A stretch of DNA of 64,000 nucleotides, taken from Micromonospora musae (GTDB taxonomy: Bacteria; Actinomycetota; Actinomycetes; Mycobacteriales; Micromonosporaceae). The stretch lies in NCBI RefSeq assembly GCF_003626635.1, contig NZ_RAZT01000016.1, positions 87,701 through 151,700 of the forward strand, in the 5' to 3' direction. Positions 1 through 10,986 of the stretch are shown piece by piece (within the stretch, counting starts at the first letter, position 1; every line of letters begins with the position of its first letter). The notes under the pieces were generated by a model. That model did no database searches. It was not told the origin of the DNA and worked only from the letters and a program-made list of their open reading frames with translations. A program made the translations under genes and the position numbers.

Positions 1-1646
1 TCGCTGGACAGAGCTGCGCCGGATGCGCTGGTGGCGTTGGCGGCGGCCACGGGCCAGGGCAGCTCCGGCGACGCGTGGTACGCGATCCCGGCGGCCGCCC
101 AGCGTGGGCCGTGCCCGGCGAGCCGCTCGCGGAACCCGTCCCAGTCGTGCGTCGAGCGTGGTGACCAGCCCAGCTCCGCGAGGGCGGGGAGCCGCGGGAA
201 GAGCATGAACTCGATCTCCGGCAGCGTGGTCACCGACTCGGTCCAGAGCGGCGCCTCCACGCCGAGCACCGCCTCGGCCGGTACGTCGGCGAGGTGGCTG
301 CCCGGATCCCAGTCGTACGCCCGGCGCACGTCGATGAGGCCTGCCCAATCCTGTCCGAGCGGGGTGTCCGGCGCGTACTTCATGTCGAGGTAGGCGTGGT
401 TGCCGGGGGAGAGGATGAGCCGCGCGCCCCGGCGTACCGCCTCGGCGGTCGTCGGGTCGTCGCCGTCGGTGCCCCACCACTGCACGACCCGTCCGTCGAG
501 GTGCGCGGCCGGGGCGATCTGGTGCCAGCCGACGACGGTCTTGCCGGTGTCGGCGACGATGCGCTGCACCCGCTCGACGAAGTCGGTGTACGCCGTCCCC
601 TTGACCTTGAACGCCTCGTCGCCGCCGATGTGCAGGAACGGGCCGGGGCTGTTCGCCGCGACCTCCCCGAGCACGTCGGCCACGAACTCGTAGGTTCGTT
701 CGCTCGCCGGGTCGACGTAGCTGAAGCCGACCTCGGTGCCGGTGTACGGCTGCGGCGCCACCCGGTCGGGGGCCAGTTCGCCGTAGGCGACGAGCGCGGA
801 GTTGGTGTGTCCGGGCAGGTCGATCTCGGGTACGACGGTGATGTGCCGGGCGGCCGCGTACGCGACGATGCGGCGGTAGTCGGCGGTGCTGTAGTGCCCG
901 CCCGGCCCGCCGCCGACCTCGGTCGCGCCGCCCACCTCGGTGAGGCGCGGCCAGCCGGGCACCGGGATCCGCCAGCCCTGGTCGTCGGTGAGGTGCAGGT
1001 GCAGCTGGTTGAGCTTGTACCGGGCCAGGTGGTCGAGGACCCGGAGCACGTCGGGGACCGAGAAGAAGTGCCGGGCCACGTCGAGCATCGCGCCCCGGTA
1101 GGCGTAGCGGGGCCGGTCGAGGATCGACCCGCCGGGCAGCGTCCAGCGTCCGGCGACCGGCGTCCGGCTCTCGACGGCCGGCGGTAGCAGTTGGCGCAGG
1201 GTCTGCGCGCCGTAGAAGAGGCCCGCCGGCTGCGCCGCCGTGATCCGTACGCGGTCGCGGGTCACATCGAGGCGGTAGCCCTCGGGGCCGAGGGCTTCGT
1301 CGCCGGTGAGCGCGAGGACGATTCCGCGGTCCGAGTCCGGGTCGGCCGTGTCGGTCACCGGGAGCGGATAGCCGGTGGCCGGTCGGAGCAGCTCGGCGAG
1401 GTGCTCGGCGACGGGGAGCGCGCTCTCGGCGCTGACCCGGATCACCGTGTCGGCGGTCAGCAGGTGATCGTCGGCCGGCTCCGGGCGTACCTGCTCCGGC
1501 GCCGGGACGACGTCGGTGAGGCGTACCGGGGCGGCGGGGGCGAGCAGTTCGTCGGCGACTCGGGCGGCGCTGCGCGCGAGGTCGCCGGTTTCCGGCGTGC
1601 GCAGCGACAGCTGTTCGCGGTCGGCGGCGGAGGGGAGGGACGACAC
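1..1646 (-). CDS. beta-N-acetylhexosaminidase, GH20 family (3' end beyond window)
   Basis: The reading frame stays open to the left edge, so the C-terminus is missing; about 548 residues are present. It starts at GTG 1646 with GGAG about 10 nt upstream. An N-terminal GH20b-like domain (about residues 35-130) is followed by a GH20 TIM barrel beginning near YRGAMLDVARHFF. The family's catalytic pair is visible in HIGGDEAFK as Asp343-Glu344; the Asp polarises the substrate acetamido group and the Glu is the acid/base. Family members remove terminal GlcNAc/GalNAc from chitin oligomers and glycans. No signal peptide is obvious, so it is probably cytosolic. It is divergent from ppdK. Confidence 0.93.
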   Translation of the reverse strand, partial: MSSLPSAADREQLSLRTPETGDLARSAARVADELLAPAAPVRLTDVVPAPEQVRPEPADDHLLTADTVIRVSAESALPVAEHLAELLRPATGYPLPVTDTADPDSDRGIVLALTGDEALGPEGYRLDVTRDRVRITAAQPAGLFYGAQTLRQLLPPAVESRTPVAGRWTLPGGSILDRPRYAYRGAMLDVARHFFSVPDVLRVLDHLARYKLNQLHLHLTDDQGWRIPVPGWPRLTEVGGATEVGGGPGGHYSTADYRRIVAYAAARHITVVPEIDLPGHTNSALVAYGELAPDRVAPQPYTGTEVGFSYVDPASERTYEFVADVLGEVAANSPGPFLHIGGDEAFKVKGTAYTDFVERVQRIVADTGKTVVGWHQIAPAAHLDGRVVQWWGTDGDDPTTAEAVRRGARLILSPGNHAYLDMKYAPDTPLGQDWAGLIDVRRAYDWDPGSHLADVPAEAVLGVEAPLWTESVTTLPEIEFMLFPRLPALAELGWSPRSTHDWDGFRERLAGHGPRWAAAGIAYHASPELPWPVAAANATSASGAALSS

Positions 1647-1954
1647 GGCGGCGGCTCCGGGGGTGTATTTGCGTCGGTTGTGGCAAATATGACGTTCACC
1701 GAAATCTGTGCCGTCAAGGGTACGGCGAAGGGCGGATCTGCGTGATCTTGCGCGTGGAACCGTTCCCAAAAACCGGTACGAACGCGGATAGTGGTGATGG
1801 CTGTGCCTATTGTCACCGAACGGTCCCAGTCCACGCTTTGTTCGCTTAGCCTTCGCCCACCGATTGCTGACGACACCGGGATTAACGGTGATCGCGCCCG
1901 GGGTATGTCCGAACTGAACCTTCGTTAAGTGTCGATGGCGTGCGGGAGGCTCTG
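1647..1954. other. divergent intergenic region, hexosaminidase / ppdK
   Basis: About 300 bases without a supported gene. It must hold the promoters of both flanking genes and is locally more AT-rich around 1675-1700 and 1780-1930. No operator could be recognised. The ribosome binding site of ppdK (GGGAGG, 1944-1949) is at its right end. Confidence 0.5.
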
Positions 1955-4663
<2,709 letters not shown>

Positions 4664-4668
4664 GCCGC

Positions 4669-4703
4669 GCCTGCGGCGGGGCGCCGTCCGCCCCGCCGCA
4701 GGC
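4669..4703 (+). terminator. hairpin terminator after ppdK
   Basis: Perfect 15-bp stem (4669-4683 with 4689-4703) around a 5-nt loop, six bases after the ppdK stop. It is very GC-rich and lacks a T-tract, as is common in actinomycetes. Confidence 0.75.
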
Positions 4704-4861
4704 GGTCCTCAACGCCACCCGATCCGGGTCGCCGAGGCGGATTCACCCGGCCCCGACCCGGGAACTGTCACTCCGCGAGCGGGGATCGCCGGCGCGCCGT
4801 ACGGCGGTCGCGGGCGTAACCTTGGCTCGCTCGTACTCCGTCGATGCGGAAGGGTGGCTGC

Positions 4862-5212
4862 ATGACCAGCGTCTGGGAGAGCCTGACCGTCGACGCCCAC
4901 GACCCGCCGCGGCTGGCCCGGTGGTGGGCCGAGGCCCTCGGTTATCAGCTCGTCACCGAGAAGCCCGACGAGGTGGAGATCCGACAGTCGTCGCAGCGGC
5001 TGCCCGGCATCGTCTTCGTGCCGGCCACCGAGGGCAAGGAGACCAAGAACCGCCTCCACATCGATCTGCGTCCGGACGACCGGGAGGCCGAGGTCGAGCG
5101 GCTGGTCGACATGGGTGCCCGGCACGTCGACATCGGGCAGGCCGACGTCGAGTGGACCGTGCTCGCCGACCCGGAGGGCAACGAGTTCTGCGTGCTGCGG
5201 CAACGTGACTAG
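4862..5212 (+). CDS. VOC-family (glyoxalase/bleomycin-resistance fold) protein
   Basis: 116 residues. ATG 4862 is chosen because GGAAGG sits 8 nt upstream; an in-frame ATG at 4844 has no such site. It shows the paired beta-alpha-beta-beta-beta pattern of small VOC proteins, with a C-terminal half ending in WTVLADPEGNEFCVL, the usual metal-site and strand region. Such proteins include glyoxalases, dioxygenases and binding proteins. Substrate cannot be read from sequence. It stands between ppdK and dgt with no clear functional link to either. Confidence 0.8.
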   Translation: MTSVWESLTVDAHDPPRLARWWAEALGYQLVTEKPDEVEIRQSSQRLPGIVFVPATEGKETKNRLHIDLRPDDREAEVERLVDMGARHVDIGQADVEWTVLADPEGNEFCVLRQRD

Positions 5213-5266
5213 GTCGGCTGTCGAAGTCCGGGCCGGGGACTTCGGCCCGGGCGCTCGGACGACCGG

Positions 5267-6541
5267 TTGAGCGGGCAACCGTCCGCCGCGCCGGACGCGC
5301 AGCGGCGGGTCGCGGAGACGCCCAAGGACACCGGGCACGGCCGGTCCCCGTACGAGCGGGATCGCGCCCGGGTGCTGCACTCGGCGGCCTTCCGGCGGCT
5401 GGCCGCGAAGACCCAGGTGCACACGGCGGGCACCGACGACTTCCTGCGTACCCGGCTGACCCACTCGCTGGAGGTGGCGCAGATCGCCCGGGAGATGGGT
5501 GCCCGGCTGGGCTGCGACCCGGACGTCGTCGACGTGGCCGGGCTCGCCCACGACCTCGGGCACCCGCCGTTCGGGCACAACGGCGAGGCCGCGCTGGACC
5601 TCCTGGCCGGGGAGTGCGGCGGTTTCGAGGGCAACGCGCAGACGCTGCGGGTGCTGATCCGGCTGGAGGCGAAGGTCTTCGCCCCCGACGGCTCCTCCGC
5701 CGGCCTGAACCTGACCCGGGCCTCGCTCGACGCCGTCGGCAAGTACCCCTGGCCGCGCAGTCCCGGCCGGCGCAAGTTCGGGGTGTACGCCGACGACGCC
5801 GAGGTGTTCGGCTGGGTCCGCGCGGGCGCGCCACCCGGGGAGCGGCGCTGCCTGGAGGCGCAGGTGATGGACTGGGCGGACGATGTGGCGTACTCGGTCC
5901 ACGACGTCGAGGACGGCATCCACGGCGGGTACGTGTCACTGCGGCCGCTGCTCGACGATGCCGACGAGCGGGCGGCGCTCTGCGCCGACGTGGCGGAGAT
6001 CTACTCCGGCGAGTCGCCGGCGGATCTCGGTGCGGTGCTGGTCGCGCTCCTCGCCGACCCGGCGCTCGCCCCGCTCGCCGGGTACGACGGCAGCCACCGC
6101 GCCCAGGCGGCGCTCAAGGCCACCACGAGCGTGCTGACCGGCCGCTTCGTCACCGCCGCGGTGGCCGCCACCGAGGAGCGGTTCGGCGCCGGCCCGCACC
6201 GCCGGTACGGGGCCGACCTGGTGGTGCCACGGGAGGTGCGAGCCCGCTGCGCGCTGCTCAAGGGGATAGCGCTGCGCTACGTGATGCGCCGCCCCGGTGC
6301 GCACGCCCGGTACGAGTGGCAGCGGCAGGTCCTCGCCGAGCTGGTCGCCGCCCTGCTCGCCCGGGCGCCGGAGGGGCTGGACCCGGTCTTCGCCCCGCTC
6401 TGGCGGGCGGCCCCGGACGACGCCGCGCGGCTGCGCGTGGTGATCGACCAGGTCGCCTCGCTCACCGATCCGGCGGCCGTGGCCTGGCACGATCGCCTGG
6501 TCACGGATGAGGTACCCCGCCGAACCGGCATCGAAAGTTAG
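5267..6541 (+). CDS. dgt: deoxyguanosinetriphosphate triphosphohydrolase-like protein
   Basis: 424 residues from TTG 5267; no better start is visible and the ribosome site is weak. It is an HD-superfamily dNTPase, which hydrolyses dNTPs to the deoxynucleoside and triphosphate. Visible landmarks are the N-terminal SPYERDRARVLHSAAFRRL, H66 in RLTHSLEV, the metal dyad His95-Asp96 in AHDLGHPPFGHNGE, and a later MDWADDVAYSVHDVEDG. It is the short actinobacterial type commonly found near dnaG, as here. Its stop codon overlaps the iron box of the next gene. Confidence 0.92.
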   Translation: MSGQPSAAPDAQRRVAETPKDTGHGRSPYERDRARVLHSAAFRRLAAKTQVHTAGTDDFLRTRLTHSLEVAQIAREMGARLGCDPDVVDVAGLAHDLGHPPFGHNGEAALDLLAGECGGFEGNAQTLRVLIRLEAKVFAPDGSSAGLNLTRASLDAVGKYPWPRSPGRRKFGVYADDAEVFGWVRAGAPPGERRCLEAQVMDWADDVAYSVHDVEDGIHGGYVSLRPLLDDADERAALCADVAEIYSGESPADLGAVLVALLADPALAPLAGYDGSHRAQAALKATTSVLTGRFVTAAVAATEERFGAGPHRRYGADLVVPREVRARCALLKGIALRYVMRRPGAHARYEWQRQVLAELVAALLARAPEGLDPVFAPLWRAAPDDAARLRVVIDQVASLTDPAAVAWHDRLVTDEVPRRTGIES

Positions 6542-6556
6542 GGTAGCCTAACCGCA
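6538..6556 (+). promoter_or_regulatory. iron box (IdeR/DmdR type) overlapping a leaderless promoter
   Basis: TTAGGGTAGCCTAACCGCA matches the actinobacterial iron-box consensus TTAGGTTAGGCTAACCTAA at 15 of 19 positions. It overlaps the dgt stop codon and ends on the A of the next ATG. Inside it, TAGCCT (6544-6549) fits a -10 hexamer 6 nt from the ATG and there is no Shine-Dalgarno, so the transcript is probably leaderless. Fe(II)-bound repressor here would occlude RNA polymerase directly. Confidence 0.8.
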
Positions 6557-7377
6557 TGACGGAGCGCCGAACGAAGGTCAAGTCCGCCCGGGTCCTGCGC
6601 ACCGAGCGGCTCACCCCGCACCTGATCCGCCTGGTCCTCGGTGGTGAGGAGCTCACCGGCCTGCCTCTGGGCCACTGCACCGACCACTACATCAAGCTGG
6701 TCTTCCTGCAGCCCGGTGTGGCCTACCCGACCCCGCTCGACCTCGGCGACATCCCTCGTGCCCAGTGGCCCCGGCTGCGGGCGTACACGGTGCGGGCCTG
6801 GGACGCGGAGGCCGGCGAGCTCACCGTCGACGTGGTGCACCACGGTGACGAGGGGCTGGCCGGGCCGTGGGCGGCGGCGCTGCGCCCCGGCGACCCGGTG
6901 CGCTTCATCGGCCCCGGTGGCGGGTACGCCCCGAGTCCGGAGGCGGACTGGCACCTGCTGGTCGGGGACGAGAGCGCGCTGCCGGCGATCGCCGCGTCGC
7001 TGGAGCGGCTGCCGGCCGGTGCGCCCGCGAAGGTCTTCGTCGAGGTCGACGGCCCGGCCGACGAGCTGCCCCTGATCAGCCCGGGGAACGTGGAGCTGCA
7101 CTGGCTGCACCGGGACGCCCGGCCGGTCGGTGAGGCGCTGGTCGCCGCGGTGCGGACGCTCGACTTCCCGCCCGGGGCGGTGCACGCGTTCGTGCACGGT
7201 GAGGCGACGTTCGTGAAGGAGCTGCGCCGGCTGCTGCGCATCGAGCGGGGCATACCCCGGGAGATGCTCTCCATCTCCGGCTACTGGCGGCGGGGCATGG
7301 ACGACGAGGGCTGGCGGGCCTGGAAGTCCGAGTGGCGGCGGCAGGCCGAGGCCGAGGAGGCGCTGGCGGCCGCCTGA
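6556..7377 (+). CDS. siderophore-interacting protein (FAD-dependent ferric-siderophore reductase family)
   Basis: 273 residues. SIP-family proteins (ViuB/YqjH-like) reduce ferric siderophores in the cytosol using FAD and NAD(P)H or ferredoxin, which releases iron. The FAD-binding barrel carries RAYTVRAWD (about residues 75-85), and the NAD(P)H-type domain has LLVGDESALPAIAASLE. The C-terminus SISGYWRRGMDDEGWR is the typical SIP ending. The ATG sits on an iron box, so repression by iron is expected. It is followed by a terminator hairpin and looks monocistronic; no siderophore synthesis or uptake genes are in this window. Confidence 0.92.
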   Translation: MTERRTKVKSARVLRTERLTPHLIRLVLGGEELTGLPLGHCTDHYIKLVFLQPGVAYPTPLDLGDIPRAQWPRLRAYTVRAWDAEAGELTVDVVHHGDEGLAGPWAAALRPGDPVRFIGPGGGYAPSPEADWHLLVGDESALPAIAASLERLPAGAPAKVFVEVDGPADELPLISPGNVELHWLHRDARPVGEALVAAVRTLDFPPGAVHAFVHGEATFVKELRRLLRIERGIPREMLSISGYWRRGMDDEGWRAWKSEWRRQAEAEEALAAA

Positions 7378-7390
7378 GCCGACGTACGCA

Positions 7391-7422
7391 CGGTGGGGTG
7401 GGGCTTCGGTCCCACCCCACCG
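7391..7422 (+). terminator. hairpin terminator
   Basis: Perfect 12-bp stem (7391-7402 with 7411-7422) around an 8-nt loop containing TTCG, 14 bases after the siderophore-interacting protein stop. Confidence 0.75.
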
Positions 7423-7475
7423 GTGTCTCCGGCGGCGGTTCGGAGATCCGCCGATGGCAGCGGTCCTACCCCGAG

Positions 7476-7495
7476 ATGTAGTAGGTCTGCTACAT
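7476..7495 (+). promoter_or_regulatory. candidate operator/promoter of the ABC-XRE operon
   Basis: ATGTAGTAGGTCTGCTACAT is an imperfect 20-bp inverted repeat (8 of 10 pairs match). TACATT (7491-7496) is a possible -10. A repressor here would block the promoter of the ABC exporter operon. The XRE protein encoded at the end of the same operon is the natural candidate, but this is inference. Confidence 0.5.
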
Positions 7496-7528
7496 TCTGG
7501 CGCAGTGATTCGTCAGTTAGGGAGGGCC

Positions 7529-8499
<971 letters not shown>

Positions 8500-8503
<4 letters not shown>

Positions 8504-9351
8504 ACCCGACCACAGTGGCCGTCCGGGCCGGATTCCGGCGCGGGGTGATCGAGCTGCGCAACACCTTCACCAACGCACAGGACCTGTGGGGCTACCTCTT
8601 TCCCACTCTGATCCTGGTGGTCACCATCTTCTTCATGCGCGGCTCGACGGTGCCCGGCACCGACTTCTCGCTCGGCGCCCGGACACTCCCCAGCGCCCTC
8701 GGCATGGGGTTGGCCTTCGGCGGCCTGATCGCGCTGGCGCAGCAGCTCGTCGTCGAGCGGGAGGACGGCACGCTGCTGCGCGCCAAGGCGACTCCGAACG
8801 GCATGCTCGGCTACCTCGTCGGCAAGCTCACCCTGATGTCGACGACCGCGCTGGCGAGCATGCTGATCCAGCTCGTACCGTCGCTCTTCCTCGTGGACGG
8901 GCTCCGGCTGACCAGCGCCGGCGCCTGGCTCACCCTGCTCTGGGTGGCGGTGCTCGGCCTGGTGGCGACCCTGCCCCTCGGCGCGGTCATCGGGTCGCTG
9001 ATCGAGAGCGCCCGCAACCTCGGGCTGGTCATGCTGCCGATGATGGGGCTCATCGCGTTCTCCGGCATCTTCTACCCGATCAACGGCTACCCGGGCTGGC
9101 TCCAGGCCGTCGCGCAGGTGTTTCCGATCTACTGGCTAGGGTTGGGGATGCGCTCGGCGCTCCTGCCGGACGCGCTGGCGGCGGTCGAGCTCGGCGGGTC
9201 GTGGCGACACCTGGAGACGCTCGGGGTGCTCGGCGCGTGGGCGGTGCTCGGACTGGTGCTGGCGCCCGTCGTGCTGCGGCGGATGGCCCGTCGTGAGTCC
9301 GGCTCGCGGGTGGCCGCCCGCCGGGAACGGGCCATGCGGCAGGTCTTCTGA
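8500..9351 (+). CDS. ABC-2 type transporter, permease
   Basis: 283 residues, starting inside the stop of the ATPase gene (ATGA). Six hydrophobic segments are seen: near 30-48, 65-85, 110-135, 140-170, 178-195 and 240-262. The conserved ABC-2 signature region is LGLVMLPMMGLIAFSGIFYPINGYPGWLQ. It forms the membrane channel for the preceding ATPase. The cargo cannot be inferred. Confidence 0.9.
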
Positions 9352-9361
9352 GAGGGCGTCG

Positions 9362-9613
9362 ATGAGCGAGACCGTGCACAACCGCCTCGCGGTGCTGCGG
9401 GCCGAGCGGGGCATCTCCCGACGGCAGCTCGCCGACGCGTTGGGTGTGCACTACCAGACCATCGGCTACCTGGAGCGCGGCGAGTTCCGCCCCAGCCTGC
9501 ACCTGGCGCTGCGGATCGCCGCGTACTTCGAGGTGCCGGTCGAGGTGGTCTTCTCGATCGAACCGTTCCCCCGGATCGGGGACGCCGCCACGGGGGCGCG
9601 CCGCCCGGCGTGA
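9362..9613 (+). CDS. small XRE-family transcriptional regulator
   Basis: 83 residues, ATG 9362. It consists of a single cro/C1-type helix-turn-helix, with the recognition unit SRRQLADALGVHYQTIGYLERGEFRPSL, and a short tail. Such YozG-like small regulators often sit beside membrane or ABC genes. It lies 10 bases after the permease, so it is probably co-transcribed and may autoregulate the operon through the inverted repeat at 7476-7495. Confidence 0.88.
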   Translation: MSETVHNRLAVLRAERGISRRQLADALGVHYQTIGYLERGEFRPSLHLALRIAAYFEVPVEVVFSIEPFPRIGDAATGARRPA

Positions 9614-9618
9614 GCCCG

Positions 9619-9659
9619 CCACACCGGGTCAGCTCCGCCCGGGTGACGCCCCGGTGTGG
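9619..9659. terminator. possible bidirectional terminator between convergent genes
   Basis: Perfect 10-bp arms (9619-9628 and 9650-9659) separated by 21 bases between the convergent XRE and LtrA genes. The right arm lies within the last codons of the LtrA gene, which lowers confidence. Confidence 0.4.
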
Positions 9660-10849
9660 GCGTGTTCGCGGCTCAACCGGTTCAGCTCACGGGTACGCAG
9701 CACCGTCTGCCCGAGCATCGCCGCGGCGAGCAGCGCCAGCAACAGGGCCGGCGACGGCACCAGGAAGACGACGAGTCCCACCGAGGTGACTCCGTACGCG
9801 GCGACCGCCCAGCGCTCCCCGCTGATCGACGCGAGCAGCCCGCGCAGGGCCAGCTCGCAGCCCATCCAGACGAAGAGCGAACCGGCCAGCACCAGCCGCA
9901 GCTCGATCGACACCCGGCCCGCGCCGGAGTCGACCATGCGAACCAGCTGGCCCAGGGCCCAGCCGAGCAGCAGCAACGCGCCGAGCAGCGGGGTGTGGAT
10001 GTAGGAGTACGCGTGCCCGGCCTTGAGCCGATCGACACCGACCCCGGTGCCCACGAAGGTCGTGTAGATCCACCAGATGGAGGCCGGGACGACGAAGGCG
10101 AGCGCCGCGTACAGGACCATGCTCGCGTCCGAGTAGCGCGGCATCGCCGCGAGCAGGTCCGCCACCGAACTGCCGAGCACGATGATGGTGAACTGCCCGA
10201 TGCGCTCCGGCAGGTGACGGGCGTCCACCGGAAACCGGTTGAGCCGCCGGTAGCCCACCCACGGGGTGGCGAGGTCGACGCAGATGCCGACCACCCAGAA
10301 CCATGGCCGCAGGTGCGACGGCACGAAGAGGGAGACCAGCCAGATCAGCCAACCGGCGCCGAACCCGATCAGGTAGACCGTGGTCACCATCCGGGCGCCC
10401 TCGCTGGTCGGTCGCGCCCGCAGGTAGAGCAGGAGCAGCACCCCCCGGACGATCAGGTAGCCCACCGGGAAGAGGAGCCCCTTCGGCACCTCGTCGACGC
10501 CGAGGGTGATCGCACCCGCCCCGAGCAGCGCGCCGAGCATCATCAGCCGGTGCACGCTGTCGTCCGGGTCGTACCGGGTGTCGTAGTAGACGTGACCCAC
10601 CCAGGCCCACTCCACCACCACGAAGATCCCGGCGGCGGCGAGCACGCTGGTCAGCCGTGGGGTCGGATCGTGCCCGAGCCGGCCCGCCACGGCGGCCAGG
10701 GCGAAGACGAAGACCACGTCGAAGAAGAGCTCCAGCCAGCTGGCGTGCCGGTGCCCGGCCTCGTCCCCGAGGACCGCGGGACGGCTCTGGACCAGGCGGT
10801 CGGTCAACCACCGCCACCGGGAACCGTCATCGGGCCGTACCGTCCGCAC
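9629..10849 (-). CDS. low temperature requirement protein A (LtrA) family membrane protein
   Basis: About 406 residues from GTG 10849. The frame extends to GTG 10939, but that start lies inside a perfect palindrome and lacks a ribosome site, so the shorter form is preferred with modest confidence. It opens with the LtrA signature ASWLELFFDVVFVFALAAVAG, then shows about ten further hydrophobic segments. A typical loop is RHLPERIGQFTIIVLGSSV. LtrA was named in Listeria for growth in the cold; its biochemical role is not established. It is divergent from dnaG. Confidence 0.88.
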   Translation of the reverse strand: MRTVRPDDGSRWRWLTDRLVQSRPAVLGDEAGHRHASWLELFFDVVFVFALAAVAGRLGHDPTPRLTSVLAAAGIFVVVEWAWVGHVYYDTRYDPDDSVHRLMMLGALLGAGAITLGVDEVPKGLLFPVGYLIVRGVLLLLYLRARPTSEGARMVTTVYLIGFGAGWLIWLVSLFVPSHLRPWFWVVGICVDLATPWVGYRRLNRFPVDARHLPERIGQFTIIVLGSSVADLLAAMPRYSDASMVLYAALAFVVPASIWWIYTTFVGTGVGVDRLKAGHAYSYIHTPLLGALLLLGWALGQLVRMVDSGAGRVSIELRLVLAGSLFVWMGCELALRGLLASISGERWAVAAYGVTSVGLVVFLVPSPALLLALLAAAMLGQTVLRTRELNRLSREHAHTGASPGRS

Positions 10850-10922
10850 CTGGTCATGATTTCCGTAGCCGGGCGATCCCGGTGGCGGAACCGGCGACTC
10901 GCTCGCGGCCCCCGCCACACGC

Positions 10923-10940
10923 CGTGCCCCCGGGGGCACG
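10923..10940. repeat. perfect 18-bp palindrome in the ltrA/dnaG divergent region
   Basis: CGTGCCCCCGGGGGCACG is self-complementary with no loop. It lies between the two divergent starts, about 47 bases before dnaG. It could be a protein-binding site for a symmetric dimer; a terminator is unlikely without a loop. Confidence 0.55.
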
Positions 10941-10986
10941 ATCGTCGGCCCGGCAGGGCAGGATGTAGGCCGAGGAGGTGGCGGAG

